Source: UBA6049 sp965662345
GTDB taxonomy: Bacteria; Bacteroidota; Bacteroidia; Flavobacteriales_G; Salibacteraceae
Length of the DNA: 64,000 nucleotides
Reading direction: 5' to 3'
NCBI GenBank assembly: GCA_965662345.1
Contig: CBFIHE010000007.1
Coordinates: forward strand, 35,793-99,792
Shown: piece after piece, positions 18,758-28,313 of the stretch
Numbering within the stretch: position 1 is the stretch's first letter
How the letters are laid out: each line of letters opens with the position of its first letter
Position numbers and translations under genes: made by a program
Notes under the pieces: generated by a model
Told to the model about the DNA's origin: nothing
The model's input: the letters and a program-made list of their open reading frames with translations, nothing else
Databases searched by the model: none

Positions 18758-19570
18758 ATGATTCGCGCATTACTTTCGGTCATTTTACTCCTTCCTTGCA
18801 TCGGCTTTGCTCAATTAGGCAACCCACGTGTAGGAGCGCGTTCATCTGCTATGGGTCATGCCTCAGTAACCCTTTCAGATGTTTGGAGTGTGCACCACAA
18901 CCAGGCAGGCATGGCTTTCTTAGAAGAGTCTGGTGTAGGAGTGAGTTACGAGAACCGCTTCCTAACGGAAGCATTAGCCATGAAGGGATTGGTGGGCGCT
19001 TTCAAAACCAAGTACGGCAGTTTTGGTGTCAATATTTCTCAGTTCGGATACAGCCAATACAATGAGAATAAGTTTGGTTTGGGCTATGCGTTAAAACTAG
19101 CAAAAAACCTTAGCGCTGGGGTACAGCTCAATTATCAACACATAGCTTTTGGCGCCTCTGAATACGGCAATGTTGGACTGCTTACCGCAGAGGTAGGCTT
19201 TATGGCCAAAATCACAGAAAAGGTTACCCTTGGAGCCCATATTTTTAACCTGAACTATGCCAAGGTTTCAGACTATGCCAATGAACATTTACCCATGGTC
19301 TTTAGGCTTGGCGCGGGCTATCAATTCTCTAAAAAGTTTGTAGCCAATGCAGAGGTTGAAAAACCTTTAGAGCAAGATGCAAATATTAAAATAGGTGCAG
19401 AATACAAGCTCTTAGAGAAGATTGCCTTGAGGGGCGGACTGAATACCTACCCTTTCAGTAACTCTTTTGGCTTTGGTTTTAGTCACAACGGCTTTGAAAT
19501 AGATATTGCCACGTCTTATCATTCCATTTTGGGCTACTCGCCTCAAGCCTCTTTCCAATACCGGTTTTAG
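18758..19570 (+). CDS. PorV/PorQ-like outer-membrane beta-barrel protein
   Basis: This 270-residue protein has a signal peptide (MIRALLSVILLLPCIGFA) and then GARSSAMGHASVTLSDVWSVHHNQAG, the N-terminal pattern of PorV/PorQ and FadL-type barrels in Bacteroidota. Regular amphipathic strands and a terminal Phe (SFQYRF) fit an outer-membrane barrel. The homology suggests, but does not prove, a type IX secretion role. It ends exactly where the next ATG begins. A TTCTTTTG box (one mismatch to TAnnTTTG) ends 5 bases before the start. Confidence 0.75.
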   Translation: MIRALLSVILLLPCIGFAQLGNPRVGARSSAMGHASVTLSDVWSVHHNQAGMAFLEESGVGVSYENRFLTEALAMKGLVGAFKTKYGSFGVNISQFGYSQYNENKFGLGYALKLAKNLSAGVQLNYQHIAFGASEYGNVGLLTAEVGFMAKITEKVTLGAHIFNLNYAKVSDYANEHLPMVFRLGAGYQFSKKFVANAEVEKPLEQDANIKIGAEYKLLEKIALRGGLNTYPFSNSFGFGFSHNGFEIDIATSYHSILGYSPQASFQYRF

Positions 19571-21652
19571 ATGAAGCTTCAAAGAGTTATTCTGCTTTCT
19601 CTTTGCTTGGCAGTGCCGATGCTGCAGTTAATGGCACAATCTAAAGGCGAGTTAAAAACCTCTATCATTCAACAGCGTATTGAGTTTATTGCAGAGCAAA
19701 CCGAGCGTGATGATTTGGATTATACCACCCTGTTTGATGAACTCGCTTACTACTATGAAAACCCACTTAACATTAACGAAGCAAGCGTAGATGAAATACA
19801 GAGTTTGGCGGTACTCACCCCCTTTCAAGCCATAGCGCTGCGCAATTACATTGAGAAATATGGCAAACTCTCTACTGTTTATGAGCTTCGCAACATTCCA
19901 GAGATAGATGCCACTACCATTCAAGCCTTACTGCCATTTATCCGTGTGTATGGACCACCTTCTAAAAATACCTTCTCATTCAAAAAAGTAGCCCAAACAG
20001 GAAGACACGAAGCAATGATCCGCTACGCTACCGTATTAGAAGACCAAAAGGGATACTTGCCTCGTGAGAGCGACTCGCAAACCCCATACGAAGGCTCTCA
20101 AGACAGAATTTACTCGCGCTACCGCTTTCAAGCTGGGCAATTATTTTCAGCAGGTATTACCGCTGAAAAAGATGCGGGTGAAGCCTTTGGAAAAGGCAGC
20201 AACCCCAACGGGTTTGATTTTTACTCTGCTCACCTCTTTGCACGCAACATTGGCCCAGTAAAACAACTAGCACTGGGAGATTACCAAGCGCAGTTTGGTC
20301 AAGGACTCACCTTTTGGAGCGGACTCAACTTCGGAAAAACGGGGCAAGGAACCAATGCCATGCGCTTTGCCTCTGGATTACGCCCATACACCAGTGCCAA
20401 TGAGAATCTCTTCTTACGTGGTGCAGGGGTTACCTTGGGCGGAAAACGTTGGGATGCCACCCTCTTCTACTCCAACAAAAACATAGATGCAGGCATAGCC
20501 GATGCCGATACATTAGACCCTGAAGATTTCACTTTTACCTCTCTCCAAATTAGCGGGCTCCACCGTACCGAGGGTGAGATAAGAGGAGAAAACGCTCTAG
20601 GCGAAGAGATTGCTGGAGCCCACGCAGCCTATAAAACCGAACATTTAGAATTGGGGCTTACTGGAGTTTACTCTAGGTATGATGGCATTTCAAATAGAAA
20701 CTTACAACTCTATAATCGATTTGACTTTAATGATAATGAGAACTTCAACACTGGCTTAGATTTTAAATGGATGTACAAGGGCGTAAGCGTTTTTGGTGAA
20801 GTATCGCACTCCAAGAATGGGGCAACTGCCTACTTAGCAGGTGCACAGTTTCAGCCTCACTCACAATTAGAATTGGTTATTCTACAACGCAATTACCCCA
20901 AAGATTACCAAGCAGTATATGGAGCAGCGTTTGGCGAAGGAAGAAGAAACCAAAACGAACAAGGCACTTACATTGGGGCTAATTTTTTCATTGCGCCCAA
21001 GCTTACTTTAAGCGGCTATTTTGACCGATACCGCTTTGAGTGGATGCGTTTTCGTATTGATAGACCCAGCCAAGGAGCAGACTGGAACACACAATTGAAT
21101 TATACGGTTAACCGCAGGGTGTCTTTTTACTTAAGATACAGAGAAGAGCACCAAGAACGCAACCCACCTAGCGAGGTTGCCGGTAGAGTAAACCAACCTG
21201 TACTAACCAAAAGAAGGAGTATTCGCTTTCATATAGACTATGATTTAACAAACAACCTCAGCTTGGCCAATCGCATAGAAATCTCTCGTTTTAATGAACA
21301 GAACCAATCGCTTGAGCGTGGATTCTTGATTTACCAAGATGTAAAATATACATTCTGGGAAAACCGCATTGCCTTATACGGAAGGGCTGTACTGTTTGAT
21401 ATTGATGATTTTGACGCACGTATTTACACCTATGAGAATGATGTTCTCTACTTCTTTTCTGTACCCGCTTTACAGAACCAAGGGTTTAGATTGTATGCTA
21501 TGGCACGCGTAAAGCTCAATAGAAAAGTGAGCTTTTGGGTAAGGTGGAGCAGAACAACGTTTACAGACCGCGCCACAGTAGGTAGTGCAAATGATGAAGT
21601 AAACGGACCTACCCGTAACGATTTAAGACTTCAGCTTCGCATCCGTTTGTAG
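19571..21652 (+). CDS. Helix-hairpin-helix outer-membrane protein
   Basis: This 693-residue exported protein has a signal peptide (LLSLCLAVPMLQLMAQS) and an N-terminal ComEA-like helix-hairpin-helix region (about residues 65-130: NINEASVDEIQSLAVLTPFQAIALRN, then ELRNIPEIDATTIQALLPFI). A long beta-strand-rich C-terminal part with many aromatic residues ends in LRLQLRIRL, consistent with a barrel. This architecture recurs in Bacteroidota; its role is not established, and DNA binding or uptake is only a suggestion from the HhH motif. It starts directly after the PorV/PorQ-like gene stop, so the two are one operon. Confidence 0.75.
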   Translation: MKLQRVILLSLCLAVPMLQLMAQSKGELKTSIIQQRIEFIAEQTERDDLDYTTLFDELAYYYENPLNINEASVDEIQSLAVLTPFQAIALRNYIEKYGKLSTVYELRNIPEIDATTIQALLPFIRVYGPPSKNTFSFKKVAQTGRHEAMIRYATVLEDQKGYLPRESDSQTPYEGSQDRIYSRYRFQAGQLFSAGITAEKDAGEAFGKGSNPNGFDFYSAHLFARNIGPVKQLALGDYQAQFGQGLTFWSGLNFGKTGQGTNAMRFASGLRPYTSANENLFLRGAGVTLGGKRWDATLFYSNKNIDAGIADADTLDPEDFTFTSLQISGLHRTEGEIRGENALGEEIAGAHAAYKTEHLELGLTGVYSRYDGISNRNLQLYNRFDFNDNENFNTGLDFKWMYKGVSVFGEVSHSKNGATAYLAGAQFQPHSQLELVILQRNYPKDYQAVYGAAFGEGRRNQNEQGTYIGANFFIAPKLTLSGYFDRYRFEWMRFRIDRPSQGADWNTQLNYTVNRRVSFYLRYREEHQERNPPSEVAGRVNQPVLTKRRSIRFHIDYDLTNNLSLANRIEISRFNEQNQSLERGFLIYQDVKYTFWENRIALYGRAVLFDIDDFDARIYTYENDVLYFFSVPALQNQGFRLYAMARVKLNRKVSFWVRWSRTTFTDRATVGSANDEVNGPTRNDLRLQLRIRL

Positions 21653-21680
21653 CCATTACGGTTTTGGCTAAATTGCACCT

Positions 21681-22142
21681 ATGACCAAGTCATTGCTTCT
21701 CATACTAGTTTTACTCCCTTCTTTTTTGGTGGCACAGCCTTTCAAAGAGGTAGAAGATTTGGCCAAGGCCTATATTACTGCACTTAAGCGCACAGAGACC
21801 AGTGCATTTGAAAAATTGTATGCACCAGATTCCACCAAACTATCTGAGAACATGAATACCCGCCTAGGCTTTGTGTACCAAGATTCTCTATTAATTGATT
21901 TTACCTCCACGGTTAGAGAAGGCATAAAAAAAGGCATTGATTGGAGTAAAGTGCGCTACGTAAAAGTGGAATACATCACCCGCAGAGACGGCCCTTTTCT
22001 CACCGCACACCCCTGTGTCATTTACTTTCAGCACCGCTTATTCCGCTATGCCATTCACATGAATGCTTCTAAAATAGAAGGCAGCTGGGGCTTTGTACCC
22101 TACTTAGACCAAGATGACCGCATTGAGATGATGAAAATCTAA
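21681..22142 (+). CDS. Small exported protein, unknown function
   Basis: This 153-residue protein has a signal peptide (MTKSLLLILVLLPSFLVAQ) and a small alpha/beta domain of about 130 residues (VEDLAKAYITALKRTETSAF, then YVKVEYITRRDGPF and GSWGFVPYLDQDDRIEM). The shape loosely recalls an NTF2-like fold, but I do not recognise the family. It is probably periplasmic. A TAAATTG box ends 5 bases before the ATG, so it may have its own promoter although it follows the HhH gene by only 28 bases. Confidence 0.7.
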   Translation: MTKSLLLILVLLPSFLVAQPFKEVEDLAKAYITALKRTETSAFEKLYAPDSTKLSENMNTRLGFVYQDSLLIDFTSTVREGIKKGIDWSKVRYVKVEYITRRDGPFLTAHPCVIYFQHRLFRYAIHMNASKIEGSWGFVPYLDQDDRIEMMKI

Positions 22143-22194
22143 AATCCCTGTTTTCTGGGATACCTACTCTACACGGGTGTAGTAGTTTAGTGGG

Positions 22195-22360
22195 ATGAGA
22201 AAGTTACTAAGCGCCCTTGCAGGGCTATTATTGTTATTGAATGGTAGTTTTGGCTGCCAACATTCTTCTCGCCATCGGTCTGGTTTGGATAGATGGTTTT
22301 ATTCTTAAGAATTTCTTGAGTTGGTACGAGAGCGATGAAGCTAAACCTTCTCCACCCTAA
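22195..22360 (+). pseudogene. Possible small membrane protein, two overlapping frames
   Basis: Two short frames overlap here. The first (22195-22308) encodes 37 residues starting MRKLLSALAGLLLLLNGSFG. The second (22241-22360, frame +1) encodes 39 residues with a clear membrane helix (NILLAIGLVWIDGFILKNFL) and a charged tail. Read through one frameshift near 22240 they make a two-helix protein of about 55 residues. The 3' end overlaps the aroA tail by 20 bases on the opposite strand. It could be a broken gene, two coupled micro-ORFs, or chance. A short hairpin (CTACA/TGTAG, 22169-22182) precedes it. Confidence 0.3.
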
Positions 22361-23585
22361 ACCCAACTTTCTTCAAATCTTCCCAAAAGTTGGGGTAAGA
22401 TTTAGAAACTACATCAGGGTCTTGAATGATGATGTGCTTCATTTTAAGCGCCAAAGGCGCAAACGCCATCGCCATGCGGTGATCACCATAGGTGGCAATT
22501 TCTGCGGTTTCTGGCAGGTTACCTTCTGGATCTATAATTAGCTTATGATTATTGATAAGCTCTACGTCTACATTAAGCTTTCTTAATTCTTTGAGCAGTG
22601 CTTCTCCCCTATTCGTTTCTTTATGTTGCAGGGTTTGGAGTCCATCTAGCGTAGCACTTTCGTGCATACCAACCAAGGTAACGGCTATGGTTTGGGCCAA
22701 ATCAGGATTATACAACAATTCAAAACGCCTGTGATTTAGATGCGGAGCTTCTCCTTCCCAAACTACTTCAGCACCCGCAGAGCTGTAAAGGGTTCCTACA
22801 CCAAAACCTTTGTAAATTCTAGATACGGCTGCATCTGGTTGCAAGCTAGGGTATGTGAGGTAATTCAATTTTATATCTGCATCTTTTGCCAGTGCCGCCA
22901 TGGAATACCAATACGATGCAGCACTCCAATCTGCTTCTACCTCTAAGCGCTCAGGCAATTTATACTCTCCTGGCTCTATGTAAACGCGTTGTCCTTCATC
23001 TCGCACTGTAATACCAGATTGAGCCATGAGTTTCAAGGTCATTTCAAAGTAATGCCTGCTCACCGCATTTCCTTGAATAATCATCTCTACCCCTTCTTTG
23101 GTGTATGGTGCAACCAAGGCTACTGCTGTGAGGAACTGGCTGCTTACCTCTCCGCTTATTTTAATGCGGCCCCCAATTAGTTCTTGGCCCTTTATACGAA
23201 CTGGCGGATAGCCCATATTACCTAAATAGCGAATATCAGCTCCCATCTTATTGAGGGCGTTAACCAACAATCCAATAGGTCTTTGCTGCATTCTACCTGA
23301 AGCTTTCAGCACCACGTTTCTGCCTATAACTGTAGCCAAATAAGCCATTAAAAACCGATACGTAGTGCCGCCAATTCCGGCATCCATTTCTTTAGGATCG
23401 GTCTTGCGCAGTAACTTGGTAAGTATGGCTGTATCGTCTCCATGAGAAAGACCTATCAGTGGGACGTCTTCACCGCTTAGAGCTCGCATAATGAGCAACC
23501 TATTACTCATGCTTTTGCTAGCAGGCAGGTTAATTTCTCCTTTTAGTGCACCCTCTTTTGGTGCTGTTACTCGCACCTTTTTCAT
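22341..23585 (-). CDS. aroA: 3-phosphoshikimate 1-carboxyvinyltransferase (EPSP synthase)
   Basis: This 414-residue enzyme transfers enolpyruvate from PEP to shikimate-3-phosphate. Visible blocks are LPASKSMSNRLLIM near the N-terminus, GGTTYRFLMAYLA, GDIRYLG-type spacing, and YGDHRMAMAFAPLAL near the C-terminus with its conserved Asp-His-Arg. Length is slightly short of the 425-residue norm. It overlaps aroB by 4 bases (ATGA), linking two shikimate-pathway steps, and is the last gene of the porX-to-aroA run. Confidence 0.94.
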   Translation of the reverse strand: MKKVRVTAPKEGALKGEINLPASKSMSNRLLIMRALSGEDVPLIGLSHGDDTAILTKLLRKTDPKEMDAGIGGTTYRFLMAYLATVIGRNVVLKASGRMQQRPIGLLVNALNKMGADIRYLGNMGYPPVRIKGQELIGGRIKISGEVSSQFLTAVALVAPYTKEGVEMIIQGNAVSRHYFEMTLKLMAQSGITVRDEGQRVYIEPGEYKLPERLEVEADWSAASYWYSMAALAKDADIKLNYLTYPSLQPDAAVSRIYKGFGVGTLYSSAGAEVVWEGEAPHLNHRRFELLYNPDLAQTIAVTLVGMHESATLDGLQTLQHKETNRGEALLKELRKLNVDVELINNHKLIIDPEGNLPETAEIATYGDHRMAMAFAPLALKMKHIIIQDPDVVSKSYPNFWEDLKKVGFRVEKV

Positions 23586-24652
23586 GATGGTAGCTCACCT
23601 GATAAAACACTGCGAACCCTTTCTTCGTTTATAAAAACATCTGTTTGGGCAGAGCCGATGTTACTTAAAAGGGTGAAATTCAAGTTCCCAGCTGCATTCT
23701 TTTTATCGGTTTGCATAAAAGCTATTATGGAATCAATATCTGTGCTTGAGTAGCTAGGTTTAGGACAATGAGAACCGAGTCGCTTACAAATTTCATCACA
23801 TTCTTGATGGCTCAAACCTAAAAACTCCTTAGAAAGCAATGCCTCATATTGCATTCCAAGGGCAATTGCCTCACCGTGCAACAATGGGTTAGATGTATGA
23901 TAACTCCATGCTTCCAAAGCATGGCCAATGGTATGACCAAAGTTTAATTTTTTACGTTCTCCGTTCTCCTTAAAATCGCGTTGAACAATATCTCGCTTAA
24001 TGCGAATAGAGTCTTGAATAATCTCCGCATCTGTATAGACCGATGGTTCATTTAGCTTGTCCCAATGATCTTTATCTGCAATAAGTGCGTGTTTTAACAT
24101 TTCTACTGCACCCGAGTATAATTCTCGTTGGGGCAGAGTACCTAAAAACTCTGTGAAGGCAAAAACCCCAGCTGGTTCTGTAAACAAGCCCACTTGGTTC
24201 TTACTACCTGCGAGATTCACACCCGTTTTACCACCAACAGAAGCATCTACTATTGCCAATAATGAAGTAGGCAAATTCAAAAAAGGAATACCACGCTTAT
24301 AGGTAGCCGCTACAAAACCGCCTAAATCTGTAACCACTCCTCCCCCTAGATTTACGAGAATACTCTTTCTATCAGCACCTAAACTAAGGAGTGATTCCCA
24401 CAACTGATTGGCCACTTCAACGCTTTTGGAACCTTCACCTGGCTCCACTTCCAGTACATCAGCATCTTTCAGAGCTTCTACCCCTGCAAAATCAAGAAGT
24501 GGAAGACATTTTTCTAATGTATTTGTATCAGTTAAAATAAAAGGTCTGTACCCTTGGAAATCACCCCTCAACAAATCTTCCAAGCGATCACTAATGGCGC
24601 TTTGAACAAGAATGGAATAGTTACCCGCAGATATACTGGATTTTGAATCCAT
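23582..24652 (-). CDS. aroB: 3-dehydroquinate synthase
   Basis: This 356-residue NAD- and metal-dependent enzyme makes 3-dehydroquinate from DAHP. NAD-binding GGGVVTDLGGFVAATYKRG, the active-site segment LLAIVDASVGGKTGVNL and the metal-ligand block FGHTIGHALE are present. It overlaps aroA by 4 bases, and its start shares a base with the stop of the upstream DUF4258-like gene. Confidence 0.96.
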   Translation of the reverse strand: MDSKSSISAGNYSILVQSAISDRLEDLLRGDFQGYRPFILTDTNTLEKCLPLLDFAGVEALKDADVLEVEPGEGSKSVEVANQLWESLLSLGADRKSILVNLGGGVVTDLGGFVAATYKRGIPFLNLPTSLLAIVDASVGGKTGVNLAGSKNQVGLFTEPAGVFAFTEFLGTLPQRELYSGAVEMLKHALIADKDHWDKLNEPSVYTDAEIIQDSIRIKRDIVQRDFKENGERKKLNFGHTIGHALEAWSYHTSNPLLHGEAIALGMQYEALLSKEFLGLSHQECDEICKRLGSHCPKPSYSSTDIDSIIAFMQTDKKNAAGNLNFTLLSNIGSAQTDVFINEERVRSVLSGELPS

Positions 24653-25056
24653 CAGTTACAATTACAGTTTTTCGATTGCCCTGTTACGCCTAAGTCTACC
24701 AATGAAGTATCTGATTCTCCCAAGCTAAACATCCCCCAAAAAACTCTTTCATCTTCTAGGTCGGCCTCTACACGATAAAGCTTTGGCGTTTCTCTAGGCA
24801 TACTTTCAGATAAGTTTACTTTACCTGTTTCCAGTAAGGTTTCCATATCTAATGAAGTTAGCCCGTAACACTCTAGTAAGCATACGTAGTCTTCTGGTTT
24901 GTTAAATCCATTCTCTACCCGCAATGGAGCCATTATTCGTTCATTAGGTGTCCACGCTAGTAAATCTCGAGTGTTCCTATTTCGTAAAACAAGTGCCCAA
25001 GTGAGTACAAGTCCTAAACCTACCCCTATAAAATAAACCCTGAGTTTTCTCCACAT
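24652..25056 (-). CDS. Membrane-anchored DUF4258-like protein
   Basis: This 134-residue protein has one N-terminal helix (about residues 8-25, YFIGVGLGLVLTWALVL) and a soluble part with a Cys pair (VCLLECYGL) and a C-terminal Cys-Asn tail (KNCNCN). It resembles the short DUF4258-type proteins found beside ald and aroB in Bacteroidota; I am only moderately sure of that family. It lies 4 bases after ald and shares a base with aroB. Function is unknown. Confidence 0.7.
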   Translation of the reverse strand: MWRKLRVYFIGVGLGLVLTWALVLRNRNTRDLLAWTPNERIMAPLRVENGFNKPEDYVCLLECYGLTSLDMETLLETGKVNLSESMPRETPKLYRVEADLEDERVFWGMFSLGESDTSLVDLGVTGQSKNCNCN

Positions 25057-25060
25057 ATCG

Positions 25061-26281
25061 TTACAGTGCAGACATCAATAAATCAATGTCTTTGTACGGA
25101 ATTCCGTATGAATCAGACAAGAACCTGTTGGTGAGCATGCCATTATACACATATACGCTTTGGCGCAGCCCTTTGTTCTTCTTGAGTAAATTATCTAGAC
25201 CAGCTTCTTCACCAATACTCATAAGAATAGGAGCAAAGATGTTGCTCAAAGCATAGGAAGCCGTTCTGGAAACTCGCGATGCGATGTTAGGCACACAGTA
25301 GTGAATAACGCCATGCTTGGTAAAAACCGGAAACTCATGGTTGGTTACCTCACTAGTTTCAAAGCATCCGCCTTGGTCTATACTTACATCTACAATTACA
25401 GAACCCTTGCGCATGAGCGCCACCATGTCGTCTGATACCACACACGGAGTTCTACCATGCTGTGCGCGAATAGCACCTATGGCAACATCTGCCGTTCTAA
25501 GGGCATTTGCCAAAACCTTTGGCTGAATAGCGCTAGTAAATAATCGCATACCCATGCTATTCTGCAGTCTACGGAGCTTGTATGTACTGTTATCAAATAT
25601 CTTCACCTGGGCACCTAAACCCAAGGCAGCTCTTGCTGCATATTCACCTACACTACCTGCACCAATAATTACTACTTCTGAAGGCTTAACACCAGAGATA
25701 CCTCCTAGCATGGTGCCCACACCGTTATTGTAATTACTCAAATATTCAGCAGCTATAAGAACAGCGGTATTTCCAGCTATTTCGCCCATAGCGCTTACTA
25801 CGGGGAAGTTGCCATCAACGTCTAAAATATAATCCCATGCGAGAGAAGTAATTTTTTTATTGATGAGTTGCTTCAGAAAGTCTTCTGGTTGAATGGAAAG
25901 TTGCAAAGCCGATATCAACACTTGCTTTTGTTGCATCATGTTGATTTCATCTAGAGAAGGTGGCTCTACTTTTAAAATGAGCTTGGCCTGATATACTTCT
26001 TTGGTACTTTCAACGATTCGAGCTCCAGCTTCTGCATACTCCCGATCTGTGAAATTGGCTTGCTTACCTGCGCCTGTTTCCACCCAAACATCATGACCGT
26101 TATTCACCAATAAGGCAACTGCCTCCGGTACTAAGGCTACTCGGTTTTCTTGGAAAGATGTTTCTCTAGGAATACCAATAAATAGTTTTCTTTCGCTGTT
26201 TGCCACAGCCACCATTTGCTCTTTGGGTTGGAGCGAAGCCTCACGAGAGAGGTTCTTGAGGGTTTCATCTGATGGATTCAT
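25061..26281 (-). CDS. ald: Alanine dehydrogenase
   Basis: This 406-residue NAD-dependent enzyme interconverts alanine and pyruvate + ammonia. The N-terminal substrate domain begins IGIPRETSFQENRVAL, and the Rossmann motif GAGSVGEYAARAALGLGAQVKIFD lies near residues 205-230. It is longer than the common 370-residue form because of a charged N-terminal extension of about 30 residues. It overlaps tsaE by 4 bases. The order porX-tsaE-ald recurs in Bacteroidota, to my knowledge. Confidence 0.9.
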   Translation of the reverse strand: MNPSDETLKNLSREASLQPKEQMVAVANSERKLFIGIPRETSFQENRVALVPEAVALLVNNGHDVWVETGAGKQANFTDREYAEAGARIVESTKEVYQAKLILKVEPPSLDEINMMQQKQVLISALQLSIQPEDFLKQLINKKITSLAWDYILDVDGNFPVVSAMGEIAGNTAVLIAAEYLSNYNNGVGTMLGGISGVKPSEVVIIGAGSVGEYAARAALGLGAQVKIFDNSTYKLRRLQNSMGMRLFTSAIQPKVLANALRTADVAIGAIRAQHGRTPCVVSDDMVALMRKGSVIVDVSIDQGGCFETSEVTNHEFPVFTKHGVIHYCVPNIASRVSRTASYALSNIFAPILMSIGEEAGLDNLLKKNKGLRQSVYVYNGMLTNRFLSDSYGIPYKDIDLLMSAL

Positions 26282-26700
26282 GTACCAACAATTTTAAGCG
26301 TTCTGCTTCCATCTGCTTGTGCTGAAAGGCTAATAACTAAGACCTGCTCAGGCAAAAGCTCTGCTACACGGTCTGGCCATTCAATTAGGCAGATTTCATT
26401 TCCGTAAAGATACTCTTCCATCCCAATATCGTATGCTTCTTCAACGGAATCGAATCTGTAACAATCAAAATGAAACACTTTACCAAAACCAGTTTCATAC
26501 GTATTTACAATCGCATAGGTAGGAGAGCTCACCTCATCATCGGTTTGCATATGGTTCACCAAATGCCTAATAAAGGTGGTTTTTCCTGCACCCATTTCTC
26601 CTTGAAAAAGAACAATGCGATGTTGTTGAACCGCATCGGCAATTGCTGGTAGAAGTGTTACATAATCAGTTTCTTTATCTACCTTAAACGTTTGATTCAT
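26278..26700 (-). CDS. tsaE: tRNA threonylcarbamoyladenosine biosynthesis ATPase
   Basis: This 140-residue P-loop protein works with TsaB and TsaD to form t6A37 in tRNA. The Walker A motif is GEMGAGKTTFIRHL (about residues 35-48), followed by VSSPTYAIVNTYETG and HFDCYRF. Length is normal. It starts one base before the porX stop boundary and overlaps ald by 4 bases, so translation is probably coupled along this run. Confidence 0.95.
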   Translation of the reverse strand: MNQTFKVDKETDYVTLLPAIADAVQQHRIVLFQGEMGAGKTTFIRHLVNHMQTDDEVSSPTYAIVNTYETGFGKVFHFDCYRFDSVEEAYDIGMEEYLYGNEICLIEWPDRVAELLPEQVLVISLSAQADGSRTLKIVGT

Positions 26701-28248
26701 TTACCTTGGACTTAGCGTCACCAAAGGTACAATTACCTCTTCCAACGATACACCCCCATGCTGGAAGGTATCTCTGTAATACTTCACGTAATGGTTATAA
26801 TTATTGGGATATGCGAAGAAGCGATCTTCTGTGGCAAAAACCCATGTTGAACTTACGTTAGATTTTGGAAGCTTTAATTCTTCTGGACTTCTAGAATAAA
26901 AGACCTCTTTGGAATTGAAATCTAAATTCTTCCCAATCTTGTAGCGTAAATTGGTATTTGTGTTCCTATCTCCCACGATTTTAGATGCGTTGTTTACGCG
27001 CATCGTACCGTGGTCTGTTGTAATAACTACTTTGCAATCTGCATCAGCCATTTGCTTAAAGAGCTCCATCAATGGCGAGTGTTCAAACCAGCTAAGGGTA
27101 AGCGACCTGTAGGCGCTTTCGTCTCCAGCTAGCTCTCGTATAACTTCCATTTCAGTTCTAGCGTGGCTAAGCATATCTACAAAGTTGTAGACGATTACAT
27201 TTAAATCATTGTTCAACAGGTTATTAAAGTTACTAGCTAATTTTTGCCCAAAGCGCAAGTTTGTAACCTTATTGTAGCTCATTCGCTTGTTCACTCCTTC
27301 TCGCTTCATTAAACTGCTAAGGAATTCTTGCTCATGGGCATTCTTACCTTTCTCATCTTCGGTCTTCCATTGGTTTGGAAACATCCGCTGAATATCAGCG
27401 GGCATCATTCCTGCAAACAATGCATTCCTTGCATAATGTGTAGCCGTGGGTAAAATGCTGTAAAAAGTTTCTTCTTGCTCTATGCGAAACATGCTCTCTA
27501 AGCCGGGTCTCAACATGCGCCATTGGTCCAAACGCAGGTTGTCTATAACCACCAGAAAAACTGGCTTTTTCTCACTCTCTAATACGGGGAAAACTTTGTT
27601 TGAAATCACTTGATGACTCATAAGTGGAGCATCATCGGCACCCGCTATCCAGTCTACGTATTCATTTGCAATAAACCTAGAAAATTCACGATTGGCTTCA
27701 CTTTTCTGCATCTGCACTACCTCTGCCATGCTATCATCTTTTGAAGAGTCTAACTCCATCTCCCAATAGATCATTTCTTGGTAAAGCTCTTGCCACTCTT
27801 TAGCGCTCATCTTATCCATTAAGCGCATACTGATATTGCGAAACTCCTGCCGGTAATTAGCTGTTGTTTTTTCGCTCACTAAACGTTGGGTGTCTAGATT
27901 CTTCTTGATAGACAAGAGAATTTGCTTGGGATTAACAGGCTTAATGAGGTAATCAGAGATTTTTGAGCCTATGGCATCTTCCATAATTTCCTCTTCCTCA
28001 CTTTTGGTAATCATTATGATGGGGATAGAGGGGTCTGAGGCCTTCATTCTATTTAGTGTCTCCAAGCCAGTGAGCCCAGGCATATTCTCATCTAAGAATA
28101 CAATATCTACATTGCTATCTGCCAACAAGTCAATGGCATCTTCTCCATTGGTAGCGGTAATAACGGAATAACCCTTGCTCTCTAAAAACAAGATATGTGG
28201 TTTCAATAAATCTATTTCATCATCTGCCCAAAGAATGGTAATCTTCAT
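26701..28248 (-). CDS. porX: Type IX secretion response regulator with PglZ phosphatase domain
   Basis: This 515-residue protein has an N-terminal receiver domain (WADDEID at the start, phosphoacceptor Asp53 in IVFLDENMPG, ITK, and YLIKPV). A linker and a C-terminal alkaline phosphatase-like PglZ domain follow (VVIDNLRLDQW, catalytic Thr in TATHYARN, TTDHGTM). PorX controls type IX secretion genes and hydrolyses oligonucleotide signals in studied Bacteroidota. No porY kinase is adjacent, the usual arrangement. It heads the porX-tsaE-ald-aroBA run. Confidence 0.95.
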   Translation of the reverse strand: MKITILWADDEIDLLKPHILFLESKGYSVITATNGEDAIDLLADSNVDIVFLDENMPGLTGLETLNRMKASDPSIPIIMITKSEEEEIMEDAIGSKISDYLIKPVNPKQILLSIKKNLDTQRLVSEKTTANYRQEFRNISMRLMDKMSAKEWQELYQEMIYWEMELDSSKDDSMAEVVQMQKSEANREFSRFIANEYVDWIAGADDAPLMSHQVISNKVFPVLESEKKPVFLVVIDNLRLDQWRMLRPGLESMFRIEQEETFYSILPTATHYARNALFAGMMPADIQRMFPNQWKTEDEKGKNAHEQEFLSSLMKREGVNKRMSYNKVTNLRFGQKLASNFNNLLNNDLNVIVYNFVDMLSHARTEMEVIRELAGDESAYRSLTLSWFEHSPLMELFKQMADADCKVVITTDHGTMRVNNASKIVGDRNTNTNLRYKIGKNLDFNSKEVFYSRSPEELKLPKSNVSSTWVFATEDRFFAYPNNYNHYVKYYRDTFQHGGVSLEEVIVPLVTLSPR

Positions 28249-28266
28249 CTGTATATTGTGTTATGC

Positions 28267-28274
28267 TATGTTTG
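28267..28274 (+). promoter_or_regulatory. Candidate -7 box for the HD hydrolase gene
   Basis: TATGTTTG is an exact TAnnTTTG match in the 65-base divergent region between porX and the HD gene, about 40 bases before the GTG start. No clear -33 TTG was found. Confidence 0.45.
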
Positions 28275-28313
28275 TAGCCTTACTTTGCAAAGAAATTAAT
28301 TAAGCTTACAAGG

